Shown here piece by piece: positions 42,007 through 53,826 of a DNA stretch of 64,000 nucleotides. Position 1 is the first letter of the stretch. The number at the start of each line of letters is the position of its first letter. The notes beneath the pieces are model-generated. The model searched no databases, was not told where the DNA came from, and saw nothing but the letters and a program-made list of their open reading frames with translations. A program made the position numbers and the translations under genes. This DNA comes from Picochlorum sp. 'celeri' (lineage: Eukaryota > Chlorophyta > Trebouxiophyceae), in the NCBI GenBank assembly GCA_010909725.1, contig JAACMV010000019.1, positions 1,116,001 to 1,180,000 of the forward strand, written 5' to 3'.

Positions 42007-44287
42007 GCCATTCAAAGGGACATGGGAGAGTATTAAAGGGTTGGATGAGAAGGTCGGGTGCAGCATGGGTGTAGGAGCAGAAGGGACCCAGCCCTCGGGA
42101 GGGTGTGTAAGGACTCTCCTAATCGATAATTACGACTCATACACATATAATTTATATCAAATGATTGCATCGGTCAATGGAATGCCGCCCATTGTGATCA
42201 TGAATGATGAACTCGACGGTCAGGGACTTGAGGGCCTTATTCAAAGAGAAGGAATCGACAATATTGTGATATCTCCAGGGCCGGGGACGCCTCATAAACC
42301 CGATGATGCGGGTATATCATTGGAGGTGTTTGAGAGGTGCCGGAATATGCCAGTGTTTGGTGTATGTTTTGGCTTCCAGAGTCTTTGCCTTTTCCATGGG
42401 GGAGGCCGAGTTGTCAAGGCCCCAGAGCCTGTTCATGGGAGAATCAGCGTGGTGCATCATAATCAGGAAGATGCTCTTTTCGATAATATACCCAGTAGTT
42501 TTCAAGTGGTGAGGTACCATTCTCTCTGCGTGCAGGAGGAATCCCTTGATTCTTCTGTGTGTGCCCCTCTTGCATGGTCTAGTACAGGGGATTCTCGCAT
42601 TCTCATGGCAGTAAAGCATACACAGTATCCTCATTATGGTGTTCAATTTCACCCTGAGTCGGTGGCAACCGAGTATGGCAGTACACTGTTGGATAATTTC
42701 AGGAAACTGACCATCCTCCATCACCAAGGCAATAATGGAGACCTTCTGGGGCACAAAACTGTCGAACCTTGTCCTCTCGCAATCGAGAGTGCTCCTTCAT
42801 TGAACAAAACATTGCATTTATACCAGAGAAAGCTGCGAGGAAAGCTTGCAGATTTCAGAGATGGGGCAGCAGAACTTGTAGAGGCCTTGTTTGTGCAAGG
42901 AGGGAAGGACGAGAATTTATTCTGGCTCGACAGTTCCACATCCGAACGCACTCGATTCTCATTTTTCGGTAGTACTGGTGGGAATTTATGGCGCAGGATT
43001 TCGTACAACCTAGATCGTGGTGATGGCTCTGGCACGCTGACCGTGTGGTCCTCCGATGGGACCGTGGTGTGCCAAGAGGAATGCACGTCTATATTTGACT
43101 GGATCACGCGCGAAACCTCTACATTCACTGAATTTGACGACGCATTTGGCTGTCTTCCCTTCGATTTCTGGGGTGGCCTGGTAGGATATCTGGGATATGA
43201 ACTCAAATGCCAAACGGGAGGCAGAGCAGCGCATAGATCACCTAATGCAGATTCTTGCTTCTTCATAGTCGATAGATTCGTAGCCATCGACCACAAATAC
43301 AATGATATTTATATCATTGCTGTATATGCTGATGAATCCAATGACGCTGAGGATTCAAGAGAGTGGGTTGATAGAATGGCTGATGCTGTGGAGCAGGTCG
43401 AGGAATGCACAACCAGTTTTCCTGTTTCAGATACGAGACATGGAGTGCATTTTGTTGAGCGACATCATAAACATGCGTATCAAAACAAAATTGAGCAATG
43501 CTTGGAGGCACTCTTTGACGGCGACTCGTATGAATTGTGTCTAACAAACATGTTGTCGACTGTGCAAGAGCATGTTGATGCACTGCCACTGTACAACAAG
43601 CTTCGACGGGTGAATCCCGCGCCTTATTCGGCGTATATGGATTTCTCAAAGTGTATCAAAGGTCCCAAAATCTGTTGCTCAAGTCCAGAAAGATTTTTAA
43701 GTGGGACACGAAATGGTAGGCTAGAGGCAAAACCCATCAAGGGGACAGCACGGAGAGACCTCGCCGACAGCTCGAATGATGCGCGCATAGCTGATTGCTT
43801 GTATCATTCCGAGAAAGATAGGGCAGAAAATCTAATGATTGTCGATCTCCTGAGAAATGATTTGGGCAAAGTTTGCGAAACTGGTTCCGTCGAGGTGACA
43901 GGCCTCATGCAAATTGAGACGTTTGCCACCGTTCATCAGATGGTAAGCACTATCATAGGCAGAAGAAAACAATCGGTAGGGATTGGAGACATAGTCAAGG
44001 CCTGTTTCCCCGGCGGCTCGATGACAGGGGCGCCGAAGATTCGCTCTATGGAAATTCTGGACACCCTTGAAGAGGGGCCTCGGGGTATTTATTCTGGGAG
44101 TATCGGCTATTTCTCTTGGAATCAAGCGTTCGATTTGAACATAGTCATCCGAACAGCCATTATAAATGGCCATGATGTTCTGATTGGAGCGGGAGGTGCC
44201 ATTGTCGTCCAATCTGACCCAGAGGGAGAGTACCTGGAAATGAAACTCAAGGCAGAGCCTTTGATAAATTCTTTTACATACATGTAA
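42007..44287 (+). CDS. ADCS: Aminodeoxychorismate synthase, fused PabA-PabB
   Basis: About 760 residues of open frame after the apparent splice acceptor; the first in-frame ATG is 42065 but the frame is coding-like upstream of it (PFKGTWESIKGLDEKVG), so the true start is probably in an upstream exon. The PabA glutamine amidotransferase begins TLLIDNYDSYTYNLYQM and has the catalytic Cys in GVCFGFQSL and the His/Glu pair in HPESV. The PabB chorismate-binding half has PYSAYMDF, CCSSPERFL, KPIKGTARR, LMIVDLLRNDLG and the signature FPGGSMTGAPKIRSMEI. With the KPIKGTARR motif it fits PabB rather than anthranilate synthase. It makes 4-amino-4-deoxychorismate for folate synthesis, in plastids of plants. 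Its 3' end is 3 bp from convergent HUS1. Confidence 0.92.
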
Positions 44288-44290
44288 TGT

Positions 44291-45487
44291 TCATTCATTT
44301 TCGAGCAAATTGGGAATTTTAAAATCAAAAGATCGATCAGTGGATACCTTTGTGTTGTCCAAGATATCATTATAGGATAAAACTATATGGACATGTGAAA
44401 AATCCTCAGCCATCCCACACAGAACTCGTGCAGGACTCGTCAGTTGCGCACTCCTCAGCACTTGATACAAGTGCACCACTTTGATTTCCATGAAATACGC
44501 TCTCTCCTGCCTCTTTGCTTCCGCGAGCCGTTCCTCGATTGATACATGCTGCCTGCATGGTAAACACAAAGTTGAACAATCAATTCTCCATCAAGCATTC
44601 TCGATAACAATCCCCAATCTAACGCACTGTGTTCCCTTGGGGTTCTGCGTTGCTGTGCCATCGCTGCCAAATACATCAAATGATGGGAACCCCACACCGA
44701 TTTTGGACAGCTCAGATTCCGAAATGACGTGAAAATCCCCATCCAGTGTGAGGCACACAACAGCTGTCTTGCTAAAGATTTTCAAATTTTCAAGGATGCC
44801 CTGCGACAAGAGAACACCACGTTGCGCTAAAATCGAACATTTCTCACGTACAAACTATTAAAAGTTACCGCTCACCATGATGGCCTTCAATTCTGGGGCG
44901 ATATCCAGGTAAAAATTGCATGTTGCATCCTGGCTGCACAATCCCCTGATCCGTGTCACCTCAGACGATGGACATGGTTTCTCTATAGGAATTTCCTGAC
45001 TAATGTTCATAGATTCGTTGCTCCAGCATATTTCGATCAGTGGCACCGCGGCCCCATTGTTGGATGCTTTCAGAGGCCTGTGGCGCAGGGCTATTTGGAG
45101 CTTCTCAGCGTCATGAGCGCTTGCAGACCTCAAAGACTTGAGCAACACGTCCAACGACACACGCAAACAAATAACATCATCCACCTTGCTCTTGCACACG
45201 TACAGATCTTCGTCGAATAGAATGTGCTACAGCAATATAATAATGGCTGTGATATATGCTTACTCAACAACAGTTGCCCTGTTTGAAATGGACAGCAGTA
45301 TCCAACGCACCGCTTTGATACCGGCTACCACATGCATACCATGTGCCTCAGTTTCATCCTGCACCAGGAATACGTCATGACTTGACAGGAGCAGGAAAAT
45401 CTTCTTTCCAGTTTTCTGACACGCGGGCAGCAACGACCTCTCCAAGAGCCGGATACCTTCATCCACCAAAACCCCCGAGAACCTCAT
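44291..45487 (-). CDS. HUS1: Checkpoint clamp subunit HUS1
   Basis: About 334 residues in four exons: 45487 to about 45269, 45226-44876, 44800-44628 and 44552-44291. Junctions 2 (GTGAGC) and 3 (GTGCGT) are clean. The first junction needs an odd donor (GTTGAG, GTTGTT or GC-type GCAACT) because the attractive GTAAGC nearby is in the wrong phase. The start MRFSGVLVDEG, the middle LDVLLKSLRSASAHDAEKLQIALRHRPL, the segment VVCLTLDGDFHVISESEL and the last exon (AYFMEIKVVHLYQVLRSAQ, VHIVLSYND) follow the HUS1 PCNA-like fold. HUS1 forms the 9-1-1 clamp with RAD9 and RAD1 at damaged DNA. It is divergent from ATXR3 by 256 bp. Confidence 0.85.
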
Positions 45488-45743
45488 TCTACCATGATGA
45501 GGCGATATCAAAGTAAGAAAAGTAAACAAAAACGCCGGCGAACAGAGTTGTTCTTGATGGCCCGGCCAACATCTTGCCGAGATTCCTTCAAAGGAAAATT
45601 CGACGGATTTTTGAAACAACGTCAATGTTGGAACTGACATGAAACACGTCCTTCTACCAGAGAAACTACGTTATATTTGTTATATTCAATTTGAATGAAT
45701 CTAGATAGGCTCCAATCTGCACAGCGAAAGCCAACGTTGCAGA

Positions 45744-48700
45744 ATGCCTCGGAGGGGGCCAAAAAGGGCAGTTACGAGGTTGCCTCGGGCCTCAACAATG
45801 CTGTACCGATCAAAGACAGCTGAAACAAATGCACATGAACTTGATACACATGGTATCGGGAAAAAGAGCGATCAGAACGATGGTCAACGGGCACAGAGCA
45901 ATGGAATTGTCGTTGCCGGGACCGACGACGAGAACACCGGGGGCACAGACTTGATTGAGAATGCAATAATAGCATCTTTTCAAAGGTTGCCTGAACATTT
46001 GGTACGAGATATCGAGACACGCCGCCTTGAGGAGAGTTTGCAAACTCAGCAACGACATGATAGCACCCCTGCCCTTGAGTCGTTGAGGCACGATCTGGGG
46101 CAAAATCTCGGCCATGTGTGCTCCCACCTGAACAAAATAGTTGGGGATGTGCTATACAATGAGTTCGAAGCTGGAAACAAGGAAACTGTGGGGCATCTGG
46201 GTGAGTTGCTGGATTTGCTGTCTCCTGGGTGTCAGAAAGTTGGTGGGAGCCAAGAAGTCTCTCAGCAGGGTGGGGGCTCGCACTTTTACATGAATCCCGA
46301 GGATGTTGGAGAAGCTTTGACGTTTGAGGTCGATGAGCGTGTGGTGGAGATGCAGCAGGACAAGCAAAGCTCCCAAAACCCTGGAAGAAGGAAGCGGAAA
46401 GATCAATCAAAGGGCCAGAAAACTATTGTTGCGGCGTATGGTTCGCTACAATGGAATATGAAAATTCAGAGCCAGTTGTGTTATTTGCTTCGAGTCGCAT
46501 TGTCTCAAGAGCATGCTGATGTAGGCACGTGCTCATTTTCCTCAAACTTTCAGAAAGAGGCATTAAAGGTTAGGGATAGCGGGGCAAGCCAGGGAATGCA
46601 ACTTATTGGTGCAACACTGGAAGGGGTCTGCAAAACCCTTGAAGGTATGTTTCATTTTGCTTTTTGGTGACGTTTCGAGTGAAGGGTTGTCGAAAGAATA
46701 GACTTCATGTGATCTCATATTGTATTCGCAGTGGGAGGCTTTGTTGATGCAGAGGAGTTTATGGCTGAGCTTGATTCCTCATGCAAAGAGGCGGCACAGA
46801 TATACTTGTCCTTGGACAATGCAATGGTGAGACGAGGAAAGATCATGGGATTCGCAGATGCGTTCATCAATCTGATCGCAGAGGTGCTGGATGATATCAT
46901 GGGCGTCACAGGGGTGAGGAAAATGAAGCGAGGTGCCAAAAAGAGGGGCAAGGCCAGCACAGACGATGGACAATATGCGGATCATGATATAAACACTCCG
47001 AAAGTGAAGCTTCCCAAATCAATTGCATTCAACCGAGAGCCATATCGCCACGGAAACTGGAGGAAGACGCCATTTAAGCCTCGCCCATATGTTAGGCTGG
47101 AAAGCTATCATATTGTGGAGGAGTTTGTAAGGGATGAAATCACGAAAAAGCTCGCGACAAAAAAGACTGGTGGTTGCGATGGAGAACACTGTAAACGGAG
47201 GGACACTTTGGGGGAGTACTCTTTGGAAAAGGACAGTTTTGTCTCTTCCTGTCACTGCTTATCGCGAAACACAGAATGTGGGCCATCTTGCAAATGCGAC
47301 GAATCTAACTGCCTGAATAGAGCGGTCACAAAGCGACAAGCAGTAAAGCTTGGGATCGATGTTGAAGAAATAGATTCCTGGGGAATGGATTGTTACACGA
47401 GAAAAAATATCCAGGACGGTGCGTGCTATTCCAGACTCTGTGCATACTTTCAAGCATGTGTGACCATGATTTGACCCTCCATCACAATTTTTGCAGCAAT
47501 ACTAGAGTCTCAAGCATTTGGAGAATACGTGATTCCGGATTACGATAAAGTTTCAGCCCCGTGTATGGCTGCAGCCACTTCTGCGGGACAACATGCTGCT
47601 GTTGCAGCCGATGCACCCTCTCCGTCCTCCAACAAGGGAATCCAAGAACACAACAGCATTCCAAAAGACGGTATTGTACAAAGAATGGCCTCTGAATGGA
47701 TTGAGTATACCCTGATGCCGGCCATCAACAGACAGGGTCCACGAGGATGGGATTTGAATTGTGCCCTCGAATCCACACTCTCTGTGGCAGAAGCACAAGA
47801 TGATCAGAGGTCAGTGCTGGCGGTAAAGGCTATCCAACAGCGATTCGAAGAGGTGGGCTCAAATTACTTCAGGCTGCACCCTAAAGGCGTGGGCCTGGTA
47901 TGCAAGAGAGAGGATGGTATACCACCACTCACTTTTGTCGAGGAATACTTGGGAGAAATTCACACACCATGGAGATGGTTTGAGCTACAAGATGCAGTGA
48001 AAAAGATAACAGGAAGCGAGCTGCCAGATTTCTACAACATCGTTTTGGAGCGCCCCAAGGACGACCCAGACGGATATGACGTTTTATTCGTCGATGCCGC
48101 AGCCAAGGGCGCTGTTGCCTCCCGCATGTCTCACTCCTGCACCCCAAACTGCCAAGCAGTTGTGATGGCTTGCAATGGAAGATTGACCATTGCCCTATAT
48201 ACTCTTCGACACGTCCATCCAGGGGAAGAGTTGACGTTTGACTATTCGTCTGTCACGGAGTCTGAAAAGGAATTCAGGCAGGCTATTTGCCTGTGTGGAA
48301 CACACATGTGTCGTGGGTCATACCTGTATTTTACAGGAAGCAGAGCTTTCATGCAAATTTTGTCGAAACACCACAACATTCTCCATCGACAAGTGGCATT
48401 GATTCGTGCCGGCTCGGAGCCTCTCACGAGGGCAGATTTAGCAAGGCTGAAAAAATTCGGGCTGGGGTGTAGCTGCCTAGGAAGCAAAGAGGATGGCTCC
48501 AGGGTTCCTCCATGGCTAGAGAAATGGGCTTCACTCATTTGTGAATATCTTGAAAAAGAGTATGTGTGCCTGAAGGAGGAATTATTGCATAAAGATCCCT
48601 ACAAACGATACACTGAGGCTGCAGCTGCAGCAGAAGCAAAAGGGGTTGTATCCAACAGAGTACAAAATATTGTCATCACCCTGGACAAAGTCCGGATGTT

Positions 48701-49700
48701 TTTAAAACAGCAATCTCAGACTCAAGAGCCGTATCTTCGGATTTTGCAGGAATCAGAGGTGATCAACCACTTGTGGAATGGGCCAAAATCCATATCCAAA
48801 CGGCTGCTTCGGGGATGTGCCCATGTGCTGGCCCCCAAAGAGGCGCTGACCATGTCAGATGGCTTCAAAGTTGCCGAGATGATGAATAACAACATCTTCC
48901 CAGATAACGTGGTTCGTTTGGCAGGTATGGTGAGGGAGAGGGTATCGTCTGCAGATGAAGCAAGAGGTAAACTGATCAAGTTGTGTGATGCCATTCGCCA
49001 GCTTGACCTCGACATTGGCGGCGGTCTGACTGCCGCCGCAGATGCAGGAACTCTATATGCTCATACTCGAATGTGGTTCTCCTGTGCCAGGCATTATAAG
49101 AATATAACCTCTCCCAAGGTTCCAATCAACTTGGAGGACCTTTTTCTAAACCGAGGTGATGCTGATACAAGTGTACCAGAGGAGCGCCAGTTGTCCAGCG
49201 CACAGTCGCTCGCGAAACAGCATTCAAAAAACCCAGCGCTTCGAAAAGTATACCGCCCCACCTACGCCTGGGGCCAATTGAGTGGATGGTTCAAGCAAAC
49301 AGTGAATGACCCAACAGCGTCACTCTCTGCTGAACGACGCGGAGCAATTTCCCTGCCAGATATTGAGTCTGCGTTCAAACAAGGTTCCACCAATTACCTA
49401 GATAAAGACAGACCAGATATGCTGGAACAGTTGGACAACAGGCCCGACTCCATGTGGAAGACTGGGAGCCTTTGGCAATTCAGGAATGAATCCAAAATTT
49501 ATGGCACCCCAATGCTCGATCAGGCATGGGTTCAGGTGACCGGCACGGGAACGAATCCTATGCCCGCATTGCTCTCAAAACTCAGGGCAGCAAAGCTTCC
49601 GCCCACCAGAAGAAGCAATTCTGGTGGAGCCCCAGAGAATGGCTACAGACGCTCCAGGGGCAGCAATTCAAAAAATTCAGACATATACGTGATGGGATGA
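45744..49700 (+). CDS. ATXR3: SET-domain histone H3K4 methyltransferase, ATXR3/SDG2 type
   Basis: 1263 residues in three exons: 45744-46644, 46732-47418 and 47497-49700 (introns 87 and 78 bp; donors GTATGT and GTGCGT; phase 1). An N-terminal region without clear domains is followed by a Cys-rich pre-SET-like cluster (CDGEHC, SCHC, CGPSCKCDESNC) across exon 2. The SET domain follows, with FVEEYLGEIH, the cofactor-binding MSHSCTPNCQA and GEELTFDYSS, and a post-SET CLCGTHMCRGSYL. The C-terminal several hundred residues match the ATXR3 type (LARLKKFGLGCSC and later helices). In plants ATXR3 is the main H3K4 trimethyltransferase. It is smaller than the plant protein, mainly at the N-terminus. Confidence 0.88.
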
Positions 49701-49800
49701 TGCACCTCCAGAACTAATTTATAATTTAAATAATTAATAAACTGTTGGAACTAGATAGAGCTCGATATTCAGCTAGCAGCAATAGACTAGATCATTCAGC

Positions 49801-50271
49801 ATGTCAAAGGACGATTCTCCCCCTGAACCTTCCAATGGAGGAGGAGAAGAGGAAGAAGAAGAAGAAGAAGAAACGTGTGGATTTTGTATATTTATGAAGG
49901 GAGGAGGATGCAAAGAAGCATTTGAGGTGGGTGCACTTGAGATGTGTGTGTTGAAAGAGCTTGGTTGGCCCTAAGCCCCTTCAAATGTTTGCAGGCATGG
50001 AGTGCGTGCGTCGATGCAGAGCGCAGTGCAGATAATGACTTTACAGAAACGTGCAAAGAAGCGGTGCGAGACACAATCTTTGAGTGCTCAAGTTGTTGTT
50101 GCAGGCTTTTTTTTCCTGAGACCTGTATGTATGTGTTTGCAGACCATAGCTCTCCGTGAATGCATGCTAGCCAACAAGGAGTATTATGCTCCTTTATTAG
50201 AAGAAGAAGAACGTGAGATGGAGCGGCAGCAGCAAGAAAAGGAGGAGGAGGGGGAGGAGAAAGAGAAATGA
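49801..50271 (+). CDS. Small GCK-domain protein
   Basis: 107 residues in three exons: 49801-49926, 49995-50063 and 50143-50271 (introns 68 and 79 bp; donors GTGGGT and GTGCGA; phase 0). It was assembled from three frames. The acidic start (Ser/Pro, then a Glu run) is followed by CGFCIFMKGGGCKEAFE, then AWSACVDAE, CKEA and ALRECMLANKEYYAPLL. The pattern of paired Cys (CGFC, GCK, C, C, C) is the GCK domain found in plant and algal proteins; its function is not known, though the twin Cys spacing recalls small mitochondrial intermembrane-space proteins. The C-terminus is a Glu/Gln/Arg coiled stretch. Confidence 0.85.
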
Positions 50272-50297
50272 GATTATTATTATTATCATTATTATCA

Positions 50298-52625
50298 TTA
50301 TTCATCGTCATCTGACAATTGATATACGTCAACTTGATCCTCCCCATCAAAGCCATCTTCACCATCGCTCGATGGCGTATTTTCTAATTCATCAACATTG
50401 TCCGGCATGTCGTCGCTGACTCTTGTCCTCTTCCTCATTTCATCTTCTTCTTCACTATCGTGATCGTCGTCGTCACCACCACTATAGTCTTCTTCCTCGG
50501 CTATAACTGCGTCCTCCATGGACCTCATCTGCAGCCGCTGGATTGTCTGCTCCCGAAGCTTTTTCGCCAGGGTGACAATGGCGGTGGGCCCCTCAGCCTC
50601 CAGGTCTTGTGCAAACTTGCGGATGGCACCTGAATCCTTTGGACTGAACTGGGATTTATTTCTAGCCTTAGTAACAAGCTCGTTGGTGCTGCTTATTGCC
50701 TGGCACAATTGCTTTGCTCCTCGTTTGAAACGGTCCCTGTCTGCTGACTTTGCAAATGCTCTCAGCCTCAACAGGGGAACATATGATACTTCCAGAAATC
50801 CTGGGTGGTACCCCCACTGCGCCAAGTGTTCACTCAGTAATTCAAACACGACATCAACTACCTCCTCTTGGAAGGATGCTGCCCTCAATATGGTGGAGCC
50901 GACTCGTAGACGAAGATTAATGTCTGTGACGGTATTTGCTGCCACTGGTTTGGGCTTTCTCCCGAGGTCTTTCCACTGCAGAACTTCTAATAACAGGGAA
51001 GACACAGGAATATACAAGTTATTGCAAGCAGCTATCTCGTTCAGCATTCGAATACATTTCAGCCTGAGTGGTATAAATGAGGGTGATCCAATCAGTGTGC
51101 ATGCCCCAAGGAGCAACTGGGACACTGGATAGAACAAGGGCTCTAATTGATCAGGGTACGTCACTAGTACAGTAGCCCATAGCTCAAAGCAATTAATTGT
51201 CTGCCAGCAGTAGATCTCTTTGTAAGACTCTTTTGACTTGCTGGTGAGCGCCTGCCTCATTTGACTGGCCAAATCCTTGATGGCCACAAATGCGTGCTGA
51301 TATGTTGCTGCCAAATCTATACCATACATCTCGACAGCACATGATGCCATAAAACGAATGTTGGGCGCAGAGCTGGCATTGAAGAATTTGGCGGCACTTG
51401 CAAAAGATTTGTACGTCCCTTTCAGACAGCTATCAAGACACAAGGCAGGCAATTTAATTGCTAGGGCACGAATGAACAGTATTGCCTGTACCTTGGCCTC
51501 ATCTTCACCGCTAGAGAAAATTTTCAGAGCTAAAGCAATCAGCTTTCTTCTGATTTTGTCAAAATCTCTCAAAAAGATTACAGAGTGTCGCAATCTCTCC
51601 AACACATAGCTCTGCATGGAAGCATCAGTCACCTTGCCTACAAAATCAACGATATATAGCCCTCAGATCAATCATCATTGCACTCGAAAACGCACTGAAA
51701 ATAGGTCACCACAAGGCATATTCGATATAGGCTCGTTACGACTCCCCATAACTTGTCATGATCAAGTTCCAGGGATTTGACTAGAGCCCACAAGGACAAC
51801 GTACCTAATAAATGCAGCGTGTTTCCCAAATAACTACGAATATATACTTCCAACTTGGGCCAGCGAGTTGATGCTGTTACGTCGACGTCCTCGTCCCCTT
51901 TCTCTATAGAAAGAGCCTTTCTAAATATACCGTCAGCCTTTCCCAGCATAAACAGCAAGATTTTGTTATACACAGCAGAGCTAGCCAGGCGAAGACTTTC
52001 ATCCTCATCATCCCCATAATGGCAGGCGATGCGATAGAGCCTGGTCATCTGACGAACAGCTCCCAGGGATGCATTCTTCTCTGCTGCAGCACACCATGAC
52101 TTGAGAGACTCTGATGTGATCACCTCCCTCGTATCATCCTCCACCTCAGGTTGTTCACTTTCTTCGACTCCATCTCCCCCTGATTCGTCACTACCATCAA
52201 CGTCGAACTCCAGCAAGTTTTGGTCAGTCTCCTTCAGATACTCGTAAAACTCATTGTCTGTTTCCTTCAACTTCTCCATGTCCTCCTTGGTCATCCCAAT
52301 ATCCTCCTCATCGCTATCGGACGATGCCACAGAGTCACTCTTGTCATCCTTCTCAACGTGTGAACCGTCAATCCCTCCAAACACGTCCATCCCGAGCAAA
52401 TCGTCCACACTCATTTCCTCGACTGCTTTGGGAACACCAACCTTGCCCACTGCAAACACCCATACAACCATTGAAACCATGTACTATCGAACTTTTATGT
52501 ATATGATTACACGGAGATCCATCCAATCGATTCACAAACACACCTTTCTGCATGTCCTCCTGGCTTGGACCTGCATGCCCTGGAGGCACCGCTTTCCTCT
52601 TTCTGCCTTTCTTCACCTTCGCCAT
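50298..52625 (-). CDS. NOC2: Nucleolar complex protein 2 (pre-60S export/assembly)
   Basis: 688 residues in three exons: 52625-52544, 52449-51805 and 51637-50298 (donors GTGTGT and GTACGT; all phase 1). Exon 1 is a Lys/Arg-rich nuclear-type start. Exon 2 has a long acidic region, then RWPKLEVYIRSYLGNTLHLL. Exon 3 begins with VTDASMQSYVLERLRHS and carries the Noc2 core (AATYQHAFVAIKDLASQMRQAL, INCFELWATVL, SFIPLRLKCIRMLNEIA, YIPVSSLLLEVL). The tail is acidic. Noc2 works with Noc1 and Noc3 in 60S precursor maturation and transport. The gene is divergent from the phosphatase gene with 115 bp between start codons, a likely bidirectional promoter. Confidence 0.93.
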
Positions 52626-52740
52626 TCTCAAGCCGATGTATTATAATGCGTCTAAATGCATACTAAGCAAGGGGGGGCATGGCTATATGAGGATTCCGTC
52701 TGCAATTCCAATGGAATTGTTCCGTCAATAAATATTTAAA

Positions 52741-53820
52741 ATGGCTTTGGCACCGCAAAATTCCCCATTCCCACCCGCAAAGGAAGAGAACAATTCCAAT
52801 TCTCTCATGAATCGCTGTATGAGAGCTCTAGGAACTCGGTTTGGTGGATTGGAACCTCCAACACGCGGGATCCCGAACAGACCAGCTGGAAAGAGCAGGG
52901 CAATCGACACAAAGTCCGAGAACGAGATGCTATTCTCGGAAGCATTCACAAGTATTCCCAATGCAAGAGATCTGGCTGAGACTGCGACGTCTTTACGCCC
53001 TGGGAGGGTGTTCAGATCGGGCAACCCGAGCAGCGCGATCATGGAGGACTACACCAAACTCAGACAACATTTTCGGGTGCAGCATCTTTTAGATCTTCGG
53101 TCGGCCGAGGAGCACGCGTTGGATGATGGGTGGCATGCTGTGCTAAATAATGGGACCATAAAGACGTATCACTTCTCGGACAGGCTGGGTGTGCACACAG
53201 ATACGGAAGCCATTGAGATGCTGGATGAAGAGCTTCCGTACTGCGAGCTTCACAGGTTTTCCTTGTTGGAGAAGAAGAAATTCATCCCCAAGCTGCTGTG
53301 GAGACTTCCGAAGTTGAAGACATTGATCGCGTTGGCCTGGAAGACTGCTGGGTACGACGACAAGATGAAGGAGATTTTGCTTCCCGAGGTGAATGCGTTG
53401 GGGCTCCCGTTGGTATATGAAGTGATCCTGGAGACTGCCAAAAACGAAGTGAAAGGATGCATGGACACAATTTTGCAGGCTCTGCAGAATAATCAACCGA
53501 CGCTGATCTTTTGCAAGCTAGGAAAGGACAGGACAGGGCTGATTTCTGCACTGGTTTTGTCCTGTTGTGATGTTGACAGGAGTGAGATTTTGAAAGACTA
53601 CGCATTGAGTAATGGACTGAATGAAGTCGCTTTGGGCGGAGTGGAAAACATGAAGGAAGTCGAAGGCGTGGACAGGAGCATGTTTTCCAGTGCCCCTCCA
53701 GAAGTGCTCGAGAAGACCTTTGAATTCCTTGATAGGAAGTTTGGCGGGGTGCATGAATACCTGGACCACATCGGATTTTCCCACCATCTTCAACGGCAAT
53801 TGAAAGACATTTTAACATGA
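52741..53820 (+). CDS. Tyrosine/dual-specificity-type protein phosphatase (Y_phosphatase3-like)
   Basis: 359 residues, intronless, from an ATG at 52741. The region NARDLAETATSLRPGRVFRSGNPS is typical of the Y_phosphatase3 family (formerly protein tyrosine/serine phosphatase). The active-site loop is CKLGKDRTG, fitting CX5R with Cys nucleophile and Arg. The Asp-containing LLDLRSAEEH strand precedes it. Family members dephosphorylate proteins or phosphoinositides; the substrate is not known. Its stop is 6 bp from the end of the convergent RPN9 gene. Confidence 0.85.
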   Translation: MALAPQNSPFPPAKEENNSNSLMNRCMRALGTRFGGLEPPTRGIPNRPAGKSRAIDTKSENEMLFSEAFTSIPNARDLAETATSLRPGRVFRSGNPSSAIMEDYTKLRQHFRVQHLLDLRSAEEHALDDGWHAVLNNGTIKTYHFSDRLGVHTDTEAIEMLDEELPYCELHRFSLLEKKKFIPKLLWRLPKLKTLIALAWKTAGYDDKMKEILLPEVNALGLPLVYEVILETAKNEVKGCMDTILQALQNNQPTLIFCKLGKDRTGLISALVLSCCDVDRSEILKDYALSNGLNEVALGGVENMKEVEGVDRSMFSSAPPEVLEKTFEFLDRKFGGVHEYLDHIGFSHHLQRQLKDILT

Positions 53821-53826
53821 AAACGT

